Shown piece by piece: positions 15,779 through 24,232 of a stretch of 35,590 nucleotides of DNA. Under the pieces are notes generated by a model that did not search any database, was not told the origin of the DNA, and saw only the letters and a program-made list of their open reading frames with translations. The stretch is from Kitasatospora griseola. Lineage in GTDB: Bacteria; Actinomycetota; Actinomycetes; Streptomycetales; Streptomycetaceae. Where the stretch lies: the NCBI RefSeq assembly GCF_014648555.1, contig NZ_BMRI01000007.1, forward strand, positions 111,000 to 146,589. Reading direction: 5' to 3'. The position numbers and the translations under genes are program-made. Position 1 is the stretch's first letter, and each line of letters opens with the position of its first letter.

Positions 15779-17980
15779 GTGGCCACGTTCCTGTACCGCC
15801 TGGGCCGATGGGCCTTCGACCGGCGCAAGCTGGTGACCCTGCTCTGGGTCGCCGTGCTGGCCGTCGGCGGAGTGCTCGCGGCCAAGGCGCCCGCCGCGCC
15901 CGCCGACGGCTTCGCGATACCCGGCACGGAGGCGCAGAAGGCCTTCGACCTGATGAACCAGCGCTTCCCCGGCGGCCACGCGGACGGCGCCCAGGCCCGC
16001 ATCGTGTTCGTCGCCCCGGACGGTCAGAAGATCACCGCGGAGCCGAGCCGGCAGGCCGTGCAGAAGACGGTCGGCGAGCTGGCGCACGCCGCCGAGGTCA
16101 CCGGCGCGGTCGACCCGTTCCAGGCGCACACCGTCTCCCAGGACGGCACCACCGCGTACGCCACCGTCACCTACTCGGCCAAGGCCGGCGAGCTTTCCGA
16201 GGAGGCCACCGCCGCCCTGGAGCAGGCCGCGCAGCACGGCCGGGACGCCGGGCTGAAGGTCGAGATGGGCGGCACCGCGCTGGCCAGCCACGGCGAGGCG
16301 GGCGGCAGCAGCGAGGCGATCGGCATGGCACTGTCCGCCGTCGTGCTGGTGATCACCTTCGGTTCGCTGGTCGCGGCGGGGCTGCCGCTGCTGACGGCCG
16401 TGGTCGGCGTCGGTCTCGGCATGGCGCTGATCACCGCGCTGGGCAGCACCCTCGGCCTGTCCGCCACCACCGGCACGCTGGCGATGATGCTGGGCCTGGC
16501 GGTCGGCATCGACTACGCGCTGTTCATCATCTCGCGCTACCGCGCCGAGCTCGCCGAGGGCCGCGCCCCGCGCGAGGCGGCCGGGCGGGCCGTCGGCACG
16601 GCGGGTTCGGCCGTGGTGTTCGCCGGTCTGACCGTGGTGATCGCACTGGCCGGCCTGTCCGTGGTCGGCATCCCGATCCTGTCCAAGATGGGCCTGGCCG
16701 CCGCCGGAACGGTCGTGATCGCCGTGCTGGTGGCGCTGACCCTGGTGCCCGCGCTGCTCGGCTTCATCGGCCGCAAGGTGCTGCCCCGCAAGGAGCGCAA
16801 GGCCGCCCCGGACAGCACCCGCCGGGCGAGTGGCGACAACGGCGGCGCCCGCTGGGCCCGGTTCGTGCTGCGCCGTCCGCTGCTGGTGCTGATCGGCGGC
16901 GTGATCGGCCTCGGCGTGATCGCCGCCCCGGCGATGGACCTGCGGCTCGGCCTGCCCGGCGACGAGGCGAAGTCGACCTCGACCACCGAGCGCCGCGCCT
17001 ACGACCTGCTGTCCCAGGGCTTCGGCCCGGGTTTCAACGGCCCGCTGACCCTCGTGGTGGACGCCAAGGGCGCGGCCGACCCGAAGGCCGCCGCCGAGCA
17101 GGTCGCCAAGAACGTCTCCGGCCTGCCCGGGGTGGTCGCGGTCACCCCGCCGGTCTTCAACCCGGCCGGGGACACCGCCCTGGTCAACGCGATTCCGGCG
17201 ACCGGGCCGGCCGAGTCGGAGACCAAGGACCTGGTGCAGGCGATCCGCGACGACGCGGCCGGGCTGAAGTCCGCCACCGGCGCGAGTGTGCTGGTCACCG
17301 GTACCACGGCGATGAACATCGACGTGTCGCAGAAGCTCTCCGACGCGCTGGTGCCGTACCTCGCGGTGGTGGTCGGCCTCGCGATCGTCCTGCTGCTGCT
17401 GGTGTTCCGTTCGGTGCTGGTGCCGGTGAAGGCCGCGGTCGGCTTCCTGTTCTCGGTCGCCGCCGCGCTCGGCGTCGTCGTCGCAGTGTTCCAGTGGGGC
17501 TGGCTGGCCGACCTGATCGGCGTCGACCAGACCGGTCCGGTGATGAGCATGATGCCGATCTTCATGGTCGGCGTGGTGTTCGGCCTGGCCATGGACTACG
17601 AGGTGTTCCTGGTCACCCGGATCCGCGAGGACTTCGTGCACGGCGAGAGCGCCTCCGAGGCGATCGTCACCGGGTTCCGGCACAACGCCCGGGTGGTCAC
17701 CGCCGCCGCCCTGATCATGGTCTCGGTGTTCGCCGGCTTCATCGGCATGAGCGAGCCGATGATCAAGATGATGGGCCTGGGCCTCGCGGCGGCCGTCGCG
17801 CTCGACGCCTTCGTGGTCCGGATGGCCCTCGTCCCGGCCGTGCTCGCACTGCTCGGCCGCCGCGCCTGGTGGCTGCCGCGCGGCCTCGACCGGATCCTCC
17901 CGGACGTCGACGTCGAGGGCGCCAAGTTGCAGTCCGCGGCCGACGAGTCCGTCGAGGACCGGAAGCCCGTCACCGTCTGA
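15779..17980 (+). CDS. MMPL/RND family membrane exporter
   Basis: 733 residues from the GTG at 15779, which has AAGGAGG 11-12 bases upstream; a longer frame from 15686 has no protein-like leader. The architecture is the MMPL one: one membrane helix (residues 20-37), an extracytoplasmic loop to about 180, five helices, a second helix-loop pair from about 365, and five more helices. The paired proton-relay motifs are present as GIDYALFIISRYR (Asp245, Tyr246) and AMDYEVFLVTRIRE (Asp606, Tyr607). Such proteins use the proton gradient to export lipids or hydrophobic metabolites. A strong hairpin follows, then a two-component pair in the same direction that may control it. The substrate is unknown. 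Confidence 0.94.
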   Translation: MATFLYRLGRWAFDRRKLVTLLWVAVLAVGGVLAAKAPAAPADGFAIPGTEAQKAFDLMNQRFPGGHADGAQARIVFVAPDGQKITAEPSRQAVQKTVGELAHAAEVTGAVDPFQAHTVSQDGTTAYATVTYSAKAGELSEEATAALEQAAQHGRDAGLKVEMGGTALASHGEAGGSSEAIGMALSAVVLVITFGSLVAAGLPLLTAVVGVGLGMALITALGSTLGLSATTGTLAMMLGLAVGIDYALFIISRYRAELAEGRAPREAAGRAVGTAGSAVVFAGLTVVIALAGLSVVGIPILSKMGLAAAGTVVIAVLVALTLVPALLGFIGRKVLPRKERKAAPDSTRRASGDNGGARWARFVLRRPLLVLIGGVIGLGVIAAPAMDLRLGLPGDEAKSTSTTERRAYDLLSQGFGPGFNGPLTLVVDAKGAADPKAAAEQVAKNVSGLPGVVAVTPPVFNPAGDTALVNAIPATGPAESETKDLVQAIRDDAAGLKSATGASVLVTGTTAMNIDVSQKLSDALVPYLAVVVGLAIVLLLLVFRSVLVPVKAAVGFLFSVAAALGVVVAVFQWGWLADLIGVDQTGPVMSMMPIFMVGVVFGLAMDYEVFLVTRIREDFVHGESASEAIVTGFRHNARVVTAAALIMVSVFAGFIGMSEPMIKMMGLGLAAAVALDAFVVRMALVPAVLALLGRRAWWLPRGLDRILPDVDVEGAKLQSAADESVEDRKPVTV

Positions 17981-17990
17981 CCGGCACCGG

Positions 17991-18030
17991 AGCGCTCCGG
18001 ACTCGGACCGTTGTTCGAGTCCGGAGCGTT
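17991..18030 (+). terminator. Strong hairpin after the MMPL gene
   Basis: Arms 17993-18005 and 18016-18028 are perfectly complementary over 13 bp, extendable to 15 bp with one G-U pair, around a 10-nt loop. It starts 10 bp after the MMPL stop, the place of an intrinsic terminator. It also lies about 110 bp before the kinase start, so it could act as an attenuator if transcription reads through. Confidence 0.8.
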
Positions 18031-18136
18031 ACCGTTGCAGGGCGGGGCCGTCCCCTCCGGATCGGGCCCCGCCGCCGCGCGCCGACCCGGCGCACTTCCC
18101 CCGCACCGAACCCCAGCGCCCGGCCCGGAGAGCACC

Positions 18137-19378
18137 GTGACGACCACCGACCTGTGGCAGCGCCTGCGCCGCGACCACCCCCGGCTGCTGGACGCCGCGG
18201 GCGGCGCCGCGCTGGTGGCCGTCGTCGCCCAGGGCGTCAGCGCCGACCAGAACAACGGGCACTTCTTCCTGCCCGGCCTGGCCTCCGTCCTGCTCGCCGC
18301 GGCCTCCACCGCCGCCGTCTTCCTGCACCGCCGCTTCCCGCAGGCGGTGGTCGCCGTCACCCTGGCGTGCACCATGGCGCTGGGTGTGCTCAGCACCCGG
18401 CTCACCGCCGCACTGGCCGCGCCGCTGCTGGTGGCGCTGTACCTGCTGGCCGTCCGCACCGACCGCTCCACCGCGCTGCGCGCCTCGGTCGTCAGCGCCG
18501 TGCTGCTCGCCGTGACGGCGCTGGCCTTCGGACCGGGCGGCCCGATCGGCGAACGGCTGGGCGTGCTGGCCTGGGCGCTGCTGCCGGGCGCGCTCGGCGA
18601 CTCGGTCCGCAACCGCCGCGCCCACCTGACCGCGATCGAGCGGCGTGCGGAGCGCGCCGAACGCACCCGCGAGGAGGAGGCCCGCCGCCGGGTCGCCGAC
18701 GAACGGATCCGGATCGCCCGCGACCTGCACGACGTGGTCGCCCACCACATCGCCCTCGCCAACGCCCAGGCCGGCATCGCCGTCCACCTGATGGACCGGC
18801 ACCCCGACCGGGCCCGCGAGGTGCTCAGCCACCTCACCGACGCGACCGGCGCGGCCCTCCAGGAGCTGCGCGCCACCGTCGGCCTGCTGCGCCGGGCCGA
18901 GGAGCCCGCCCCGCTGGAGCCCGCGCCCGGCCTCGACCGGCTGCCGGACCTGATCAACGCCTTCGAGCAGGCCGGGCTGCCGGTGCGGCTCACGGTCGCG
19001 GGCGAGCAGCGCCCGCTCTCCCCCGGCGTCGACCTGACGGCCTTCCGGATCGTCCAGGAGGCGCTGACCAACGTCGCCAAGCACGCCCGCGGCGCCGACG
19101 CCGAGGTCACCCTCGCCTACACCGGCAGCCGGCTCGCGCTGTCCGTCGCCAACGGCCTGGCGGCCGGGCGGCCGGCGCCGGCCGCGCTCCGGCCGGACGG
19201 CCCGGGCGGCTTCGGCCTGATCGGCATGCGCGAGCGGGCCGTCGCGGTGGGCGGCCGGCTCAGCGCGGACCGCCGGCCGGACGGCGGCTTCCAGGTGACC
19301 GCCGACCTGCCGCTGCGCACCGGCAGCCGCGACACCCCCGCCTTCGCCGACCAGGAAGAAAAGGACCTCCACCGATGA
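18137..19378 (+). CDS. Sensor histidine kinase, HisKA_3 (NarL-partner) type
   Basis: 413 residues from the GTG at 18137 with GGAGAG upstream; the frame is open from 18011 but that extension is Pro/Gly-rich leader sequence. About four to five membrane helices span residues 22-155. A charged coiled linker (IERRAERAERTREEEARRR) leads to the HisKA_3 box with phospho-His198 in RIARDLHDVVAHH. The ATPase domain has the N-box DLTAFRIVQEALTNVAKHA and the G-box GFGLIGMRERA. It overlaps the downstream regulator by ATGA and follows the MMPL exporter, its likely target. It is related to, but clearly different from, the kinase at 11250. Confidence 0.94.
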   Translation: MTTTDLWQRLRRDHPRLLDAAGGAALVAVVAQGVSADQNNGHFFLPGLASVLLAAASTAAVFLHRRFPQAVVAVTLACTMALGVLSTRLTAALAAPLLVALYLLAVRTDRSTALRASVVSAVLLAVTALAFGPGGPIGERLGVLAWALLPGALGDSVRNRRAHLTAIERRAERAERTREEEARRRVADERIRIARDLHDVVAHHIALANAQAGIAVHLMDRHPDRAREVLSHLTDATGAALQELRATVGLLRRAEEPAPLEPAPGLDRLPDLINAFEQAGLPVRLTVAGEQRPLSPGVDLTAFRIVQEALTNVAKHARGADAEVTLAYTGSRLALSVANGLAAGRPAPAALRPDGPGGFGLIGMRERAVAVGGRLSADRRPDGGFQVTADLPLRTGSRDTPAFADQEEKDLHR

Positions 19379-20049
19379 CCATCCGTGTGCTGCTCGCCGA
19401 CGACCAGGCCCTGCTGCGCGGCGCCTTCCGCATGCTGATCGACGCCGAGGACGACATGGAGGTGGTCGGCGAGGCCTCCAACGGCCGGGAGGCGGTCGAG
19501 TTCGCCCGCTCCACCCGGCCCGACCTGGTCCTGATGGACATCCGGATGCCCGGCGGCGACGGTCTCGCCGCGACCACCGCGATCTGCGGCGACGAGGAGC
19601 TGTCCGGCACCCGGGTGCTGATCCTGACCACCTTCGAGATCGACGAGTACATCGCCCAGGCCCTGCGCGCGGGCGCCGACGGCTTCCTCGGCAAGGGCGC
19701 GGCGCCCGCCGAGCTCCTCGCCGCGATCCGCACGGTGGCGGCGGGCGACGCCCTGCTCTCGCCCGCCGCCGCCCGCGCGATGATCGACCGCTTCCGCGCC
19801 CAGCCGGGCCCGGCCGCCGAGCCCGCGGCCGACCGGCTGGCCGTGCTCACCGCCCGCGAGCGCGAGGTGATGGCGCTGGCCGCGACCGGCCTGAGCAACG
19901 AGGAGATCGCCGAACGGATCTTCGTCAGCCCGCTGACCGTCCGCACCCACGTGCACCGGGCGATGTCCAAGCTGGACGTCCGCGACCGCGCCCAGCTCGT
20001 CGCGCTCGCCTACCAGTGCGGCCTGGTCCCGCCGGGCCGGCCCGCCTGA
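19375..20049 (+). CDS. NarL-type response regulator
   Basis: 224 residues. The receiver domain has ADDQ (Asp9, Asp10), phosphoacceptor Asp55 in VLMDIRMPG, and Lys in GFLGKGA. The LuxR-type DNA-binding domain is LTAREREVMALAATGLSNEEIAERIFV followed by LTVRTHVHRAMSKLDVRDRAQLV. It ends AYQCGLVPPG, the usual tail of this family, unlike the array-forming tail of the regulator at 10600. The ATG overlaps the kinase stop, so the pair is one system. Its 3' end faces the GH3 gene, with a shared hairpin between the two. Confidence 0.95.
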   Translation: MTIRVLLADDQALLRGAFRMLIDAEDDMEVVGEASNGREAVEFARSTRPDLVLMDIRMPGGDGLAATTAICGDEELSGTRVLILTTFEIDEYIAQALRAGADGFLGKGAAPAELLAAIRTVAAGDALLSPAAARAMIDRFRAQPGPAAEPAADRLAVLTAREREVMALAATGLSNEEIAERIFVSPLTVRTHVHRAMSKLDVRDRAQLVALAYQCGLVPPGRPA

Positions 20050-20057
20050 CGGGTCCG

Positions 20058-20075
20058 CCGGCCGTTCACGGCCGG
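20058..20075. terminator. Bidirectional hairpin between convergent genes
   Basis: CCGGCCG-TTCA-CGGCCGG is a perfect 7-bp stem 8 bp past the regulator stop. The GH3 stop codon (20066-20068, minus strand) lies in the loop, so one element may end both transcripts. Short but very GC-rich. Confidence 0.5.
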
Positions 20076-21862
20076 GTCGCGTGCGGGTGGCCGCAGCGGA
20101 ACAGCGGGTCGGCGGTGTCGAACGGCACGTCCTCGCGGGCGGCTTCGACGGCCGCCATCGACGAGGGCAGGTCGAACGGCAGGACGCCCGGCATCCCGGC
20201 CCGGCCGAGGGCCGCGTCCAGCAGCACGTCGTCCTCGGCGCCGAAGTCGCCGATCAGCAGCGCGGCCCGCTCGGCGAGCGGGGTGAGCACGGCGGGCCGG
20301 TCCAGGTACACGGCGAACGCGGTGGGCACGGTGTCCGCCAGGGCGCGCAGCCGCTGCGCCTCGTCCGCGGGGAAGTCCAGCGAGCCGCTGTGGAAGTAGC
20401 GTTCGAGGATGCCTTCGCGCTGCTCGTACGGCGCCTGGAGCCGGACCACGGCGGCGTCGGCGTCCTCGGGCCGCGCCACCACGGCGCCGTAGCGGGCGGC
20501 GAGGGTCGGGTCGATGCCCTCGACGTACAGCCGCCGTCCGGCCACCGGCTGCCCCGCGATCCGCACCAGCGCTCGCCGTTGGACGGCGCGGCCCAGCTCG
20601 CGGCCCTCGCCTCCGCCGACCAGGGCCGCGGCGGCGTCGGGGTCGACGTACGGGTCGTCGAACAGGCCGAGGCGGAACTTGTCGCGCAGGATGCGGCGCG
20701 CGGAGGCGTCGATGCGCTCCTCGGCCACCGCGCCGGAGCGGACGGCGGCGAGGACCAGCTCGGGGTCGGTCTCGCCGCCGAGCTGGTCGGCGCCGGCGTC
20801 GATGGTCAGCACCACCTGTTCGGCGACGGTCAGGTCCTCCACGCCCCAGTGGCGCGGCGGGAAGGTCGTGACGCCCGGGATCTCGGTGCCGGTGATCGCG
20901 TTGAAGTCGGTGCAGATCACGCCGTCGAAGCCGTACTTCTCGCGCAGCAGGCCGGTGATGACGTCCCGGTTGAAGTTGGCGCCGACCTCGGCGAGGCCGC
21001 TGCCGGAGGGGATCGCGTAGGCGGGCATGATCTGCGCGGTGCCGGCCTCGAAGGCCGCCTCGAACGGGATCAGGTGCTGCTCGAACGCGCCGCCGGGGTA
21101 GACCAGTCGGCGGCCGGCGGCGAAGTGCGAGTCCTCGCCGCGGTACTGCGGGCCGCCGCCCGGGAAGTGCTTGGTCATGCAGGCGACGCTGCCCCGGCCG
21201 AGGGCGTCGCCCTGGAGGCCGCGGATGTAGGCGGCGATCATCCGGGCGGCGCGCTGCGGGTCCTCGCCGAAGGTGCCGCTGATCCGGGCCCAGCGCGGCT
21301 CGGTGGCGAGGTCGGCCATCGGGTGGATGGCGACCCGGATGCCGACGGCGCACAGCTCGCGGCCGATCAGCCGGGCGTACTCCTCGACCAGTGCCTCGTC
21401 GTCGGTGGCGGCCAGGCCGATCGGCTCGGGTCCGGCGCTGAAGCCGCCGCCGGCGTGCGCGGTGGCGGGGTTGGACGCGAAGCCGTGCCGGGGGTCGGAG
21501 GACAGCGTGACGGGGATGCCGAGCCGGCCGGCCGCGGCGAGGTCCTGAACGTGGTTGTTCCACTCGGCCATCGCGCGGGGGTCGGGCACGGCCATCATCG
21601 CGAAGTGGGTGACGCCGCGGGCGGCGATCAGCTCGGCCCCGGTGGGCAGCGGGACCGGCATCCGCGGGTCGGAGCGGGTCACCATCCGGCCGTGGCACAT
21701 CAGGGCGGCCTTCTCGGGGAGCGTCATCCGGCCGAGCAGGTCCTCGACGCGGTCCTCGACGGGCAGCCGCGGGTCCTCGTAGGGCTCCATGGTGCCGTTG
21801 TGGTTGAGGTCGCGGAACGGCGTGCCGTCGGTGTGGCGCAGGTACGAGGTCGTGGTCGGCAT
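20066..21862 (-). CDS. Glycoside hydrolase family 3 (beta-glycosidase)
   Basis: 598 residues with no signal peptide, so cytoplasmic. It begins with the FRDLNHNGTMEPYEDP motif seen in many actinobacterial GH3 enzymes, then VEDRVEDLLGRMTLPEKAALM. The (beta/alpha)8 domain shows KHFPGGG (231-237; substrate-binding Lys-His), and the nucleophile is Asp319 in GVICTDFNAITG. The C-terminal sandwich domain starts near residue 425 and is fairly short. GH3 enzymes release sugars from the non-reducing end of beta-linked saccharides; substrate cannot be read here. The ATG overlaps the stop of the phosphatase gene by ATGA, so both are made from one mRNA, under the GntR-type regulator upstream. An intracellular glycosidase implies that an oligosaccharide or glycoside is imported, perhaps by a transporter elsewhere. 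Confidence 0.92.
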   Translation of the reverse strand: MPTTTSYLRHTDGTPFRDLNHNGTMEPYEDPRLPVEDRVEDLLGRMTLPEKAALMCHGRMVTRSDPRMPVPLPTGAELIAARGVTHFAMMAVPDPRAMAEWNNHVQDLAAAGRLGIPVTLSSDPRHGFASNPATAHAGGGFSAGPEPIGLAATDDEALVEEYARLIGRELCAVGIRVAIHPMADLATEPRWARISGTFGEDPQRAARMIAAYIRGLQGDALGRGSVACMTKHFPGGGPQYRGEDSHFAAGRRLVYPGGAFEQHLIPFEAAFEAGTAQIMPAYAIPSGSGLAEVGANFNRDVITGLLREKYGFDGVICTDFNAITGTEIPGVTTFPPRHWGVEDLTVAEQVVLTIDAGADQLGGETDPELVLAAVRSGAVAEERIDASARRILRDKFRLGLFDDPYVDPDAAAALVGGGEGRELGRAVQRRALVRIAGQPVAGRRLYVEGIDPTLAARYGAVVARPEDADAAVVRLQAPYEQREGILERYFHSGSLDFPADEAQRLRALADTVPTAFAVYLDRPAVLTPLAERAALLIGDFGAEDDVLLDAALGRAGMPGVLPFDLPSSMAAVEAAREDVPFDTADPLFRCGHPHATRP

Positions 21863-22614
21863 CAGCGCACCGCCCCGGCGGTGGCGGCGGGCGCGGCCTT
21901 GGCGAGGAACGCGTCGAGGGTCTCGGGGGCGACGCCGAGCTCCAGCAGGAAACCGCGGGCGCCGCCGTGCCGGGCCTGGACGGTGTCGAGGAAGGCGGCC
22001 ATCGCCCCGGCGGGGGCCTCCAGCAGCGGCGCGGGCACCTTGAGCGCGCCGCGTTCGACGTCGTTGAGGGCCTCGCGGTGGCGTTCTGCGAGTCCGGCCC
22101 AGATCTGCTCCAGCGCGTCACCGGTGCGGGCGTAGTCCTCGACGATGCGGTCGGCGGGCACGCCGAGCAGGTCCAGCAGCAGAGCGGTGACGAAGCCGGT
22201 GCGGTCCTTGCCGGCGGCGCAGTGCAGCAGCACGCCGCCGGGCCGGGTGGCGGCCAGCACGGCGGCGACGACGCCGGCGGGCGCGCCCTCGGCCATCAGC
22301 ACGTAGAACGCGCCGAGGTCGGCGGCGGTGGTCATGGTGGCCATCCGCGCCTCGAGTTCGGGCGAGCTGGGGTCGATCGGGGCCTCGACGACGTCGATGC
22401 CGGCGGCGGTGACGGCGGCCCAGTCCTCGGGGGTGCGCTCGGCGTCGCCGCGCAGGTCGACGACGGTGCGGATGCCGGCGGTGCGCAGCTGCTCGACGGT
22501 GGCGGCGTCGGCGGCGGGGAACGGCTGGGCGGAGCGGTGCAGCACGCCGGCGCGCAGCAGGGCGGCCTCGGGGTCGGTCTGGGCCGCCGGGTCGCGGAAG
22601 TTGACCAGGGACAT
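21862..22614 (-). CDS. Tyrosine-protein phosphatase (PtpB/Y_phosphatase3 type)
   Basis: 250 residues from the ATG at 22614, preceded by GAGAGGA; the longer frame to 22737 has a Pro/Arg-rich non-coding look. The signature HCAAGKDRTG (Cys132 nucleophile, Asp137, Arg138) is the CX5R loop with the extra Lys-Asp found in the PtpB-like and lipid-phosphatase-like branch. The opening NFRD and LLRAGVLHRSAQP (about residues 19-31) are also family hallmarks, followed by TVVDLRGDAER. It may dephosphorylate protein tyrosine, phosphoinositide or phosphosugar. Pairing with a GH3 glycosidase makes a phosphorylated sugar worth considering, but that is inference. It is first in the operon, with a promoter and a palindromic operator upstream. 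Confidence 0.9.
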   Translation of the reverse strand: MSLVNFRDPAAQTDPEAALLRAGVLHRSAQPFPAADAATVEQLRTAGIRTVVDLRGDAERTPEDWAAVTAAGIDVVEAPIDPSSPELEARMATMTTAADLGAFYVLMAEGAPAGVVAAVLAATRPGGVLLHCAAGKDRTGFVTALLLDLLGVPADRIVEDYARTGDALEQIWAGLAERHREALNDVERGALKVPAPLLEAPAGAMAAFLDTVQARHGGARGFLLELGVAPETLDAFLAKAAPAATAGAVR

Positions 22615-22732
22615 GCGGGGTCCTCTCGGAGGTGCAGCAGCGGGATGCGCACTGCGAAGGGGGTGCGGCCGGACACGGGGACGGTCCGGGCGGGGATGCC
22701 GGGGGTGCGGGGAAGGTCGCACGCTCCAACAC

Positions 22733-22754
22733 GACATCTAGACGTCTAGATGTC
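22733..22754. promoter_or_regulatory. Perfect 22-bp palindrome, likely GntR operator
   Basis: Arms GACATCTAGAC and GTCTAGATGTC are exact reverse complements with no spacer. The core contains two TCTAGA boxes; TCTAGA-centred palindromes are typical operators of HutC-type GntR regulators such as DasR. It lies in the divergent gap before the GntR gene and overlaps the -10 of the phosphatase promoter, the position expected for repression. It is strikingly AT-rich against its surroundings. Confidence 0.85.
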
Positions 22755-22780
22755 TACCTCGTGCAGCGGCTCCGTGGCAA
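22751..22780 (-). promoter_or_regulatory. Promoter of the phosphatase-GH3 operon
   Basis: On the minus strand TTGCCA (22775-22780) and TAGACA (22751-22756) are separated by 18 bp, a good -35/-10 pair. The -10 is inside the 22-bp palindrome. Start of the phosphatase gene is about 130 bp downstream. Confidence 0.6.
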
Positions 22781-22831
22781 GCGACGGCCGGGTGAACGTC
22801 CGGCGACGACCGCCGCCGGGTCCGCGCTCCG

Positions 22832-22837
22832 TAGGAT
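22832..22837 (+). promoter_or_regulatory. -10 element TAGGAT, probable leaderless promoter of the GntR gene
   Basis: TAGGAT ends 7 bp before the A of the GntR ATG (22845), the spacing expected when transcription starts at the start codon. No ribosome site is visible before that ATG. No clear -35 was found. Confidence 0.55.
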
Positions 22838-22844
22838 CTTCGGC

Positions 22845-23642
22845 ATGGCAGCAGACCGAAGCGGCACGCCGCTGTACCGCACGCTCGCGCGCCGGCTCCA
22901 GGAGCGGATCGACTCCGGGACGTACCCGGCGGGCGCCCGGCTGCCCAGCGAACCGGAGTTGAGCGCCGAGTTCGGGGTGAACCGGCTGACGGTCCGCCAG
23001 GCCGTGGCGGAGCTGGAGCGGGCGGCAGCGGTGGAGATCCGCCGCGGTGTGGGCACGTTCGTGCGCGGGCCGGCCCTGCGGGTGTCGATCGACGTGGATC
23101 CGCGCAGCCAGCGCTTCGACCTCGGCAGCACGAACCTCGCACTGCCGGGCGACGGTGAACAGCCGGGCGCCGCCGGGGAGTTCGTGGTGGCGGCGGTGCC
23201 GGTGACGGGCTCGGCGGAGGACCTGGAGGCGGCGCGGCAGCTGGGCCGGCCGCTCGCGGAGCTGTCCCGGGTGGACACCGTGACCAGGCTGGGCGGCCGG
23301 GCGGGCGCGGTGAGCAGCTACTGGGTGCCGTTCGGTCCGCTGCCGGCCGACCTGGTGCGCCCGGGCCGGTCCGGCAACCTGGTGCCGGAACTGGCCCGCG
23401 CCGGCGGCGTCCAACTGGAGTACGACTGGCGGGCGTTCGGCGCGATCGGCGCCGACCTGGCGGACGCCGAGCTGCTCGGCGTCCCGGTCGGCACGCCGCT
23501 GCTGGTGCGCGAGGGCGTCAGCTGCACGCCGGACGGCGCTGCGGCGCTGTACGTGCGGCGGCGGATCGACGGCGGCAGCGCCCGCTTCGTGCTGCACTAC
23601 CGCGAGCGCCGGACTCACCGGCCCGGCGGCGGCATCACCTGA
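22845..23642 (+). CDS. GntR family regulator, HutC subfamily (UTRA domain)
   Basis: 265 residues from the ATG at 22845. The winged helix spans residues 9-75: PLYRTLARRLQERIDSG, PAGARLPSEPELSAEFGV, TVRQAVAELERAA, then the wing IRRGVGTFV. The rest is a UTRA ligand domain, ending with LLVREGVSC and an ALYVRRRI strand. HutC-type proteins usually sense sugars, phosphosugars or amino acids and repress neighbours. The gene is divergent from the phosphatase-GH3 operon, and the 22-bp TCTAGA palindrome between them is its probable operator. The last 28 bp overlap the 3' end of the convergent TetR gene. The upstream part of the open frame (22632-22844) contains the operator and is not coding. Confidence 0.93.
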   Translation: MAADRSGTPLYRTLARRLQERIDSGTYPAGARLPSEPELSAEFGVNRLTVRQAVAELERAAAVEIRRGVGTFVRGPALRVSIDVDPRSQRFDLGSTNLALPGDGEQPGAAGEFVVAAVPVTGSAEDLEAARQLGRPLAELSRVDTVTRLGGRAGAVSSYWVPFGPLPADLVRPGRSGNLVPELARAGGVQLEYDWRAFGAIGADLADAELLGVPVGTPLLVREGVSCTPDGAAALYVRRRIDGGSARFVLHYRERRTHRPGGGIT

Positions 23643-24232
23643 CGGAAGGCGTCCCACCAGGGCTCCATCGGGCCTTCCTCCTCCACCCCGTCGACGACGT
23701 GACGGCGGGTCATCGCGCCGAGCACCGCGCCGAGGGCGTGCGGCCGCAGGTCCCGGGCGGGGTCGGTGCCGAGCCGGGCGGCGGCGATCTCGATGGTGCG
23801 TTGGACGAGCCGGTCGATCAGCTGCACGGCGTGGTCGTGCACGGTGCGGATGCCCATGAACCGTCGGCGCAGGGCGCGTCGGCGCGCGGTGTGCTCGGTG
23901 GGTTCCTCCAGCGTGCCGTCGGTGCGCGCGACCGCGTGCAGGAACGCGTCCCAGAGGTCGAGTCCGGCGGGCGCGGCGGCGAACTCGTCGAGGATGGCCT
24001 CGCCGAAGTCCGTGCCGAACAGCAGGGCTTCCTTGCTGGCGTAGTACCGGAAGAACGTGCGGTGGGCGACGTCCGCGCGGCGGCAGATCTGGTCGACGGT
24101 GGTCTGCTCGAAGCCCTGTTCCTCGTACAGGTCGAGCCCGGCGGCGCGGATCGCCTGGCGGGTGCGCGCCTTCTTGCGGTCGCGCAGTCCGGTCTCCGCC
24201 GTGGCGCCGGCTGCATCCCCCTGCGGCTGCAT
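23615..24232 (-). CDS. TetR family transcriptional regulator
   Basis: 205 residues from the ATG at 24232 with AGGAGA upstream. Residues about 18-64 form the TetR DNA-binding domain: RKKARTRQAIRAAGLDL, then FEQTTVDQICRRADVAHRTFFRYYASKEAL. The C-terminal domain is a helical ligand-binding part with charged Arg-rich helices (RRRALRRRF), no close relative recognised. It is divergent from the peptide-type ABC operon at 24489; the 256-bp gap contains a promoter-like element with a perfect 14-bp palindrome. The gene probably controls that importer and itself, which is inference from position. Its 3' end overlaps the GntR gene tail to tail. Confidence 0.92.
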   Translation of the reverse strand: MQPQGDAAGATAETGLRDRKKARTRQAIRAAGLDLYEEQGFEQTTVDQICRRADVAHRTFFRYYASKEALLFGTDFGEAILDEFAAAPAGLDLWDAFLHAVARTDGTLEEPTEHTARRRALRRRFMGIRTVHDHAVQLIDRLVQRTIEIAAARLGTDPARDLRPHALGAVLGAMTRRHVVDGVEEEGPMEPWWDAFRQVMPPPGR

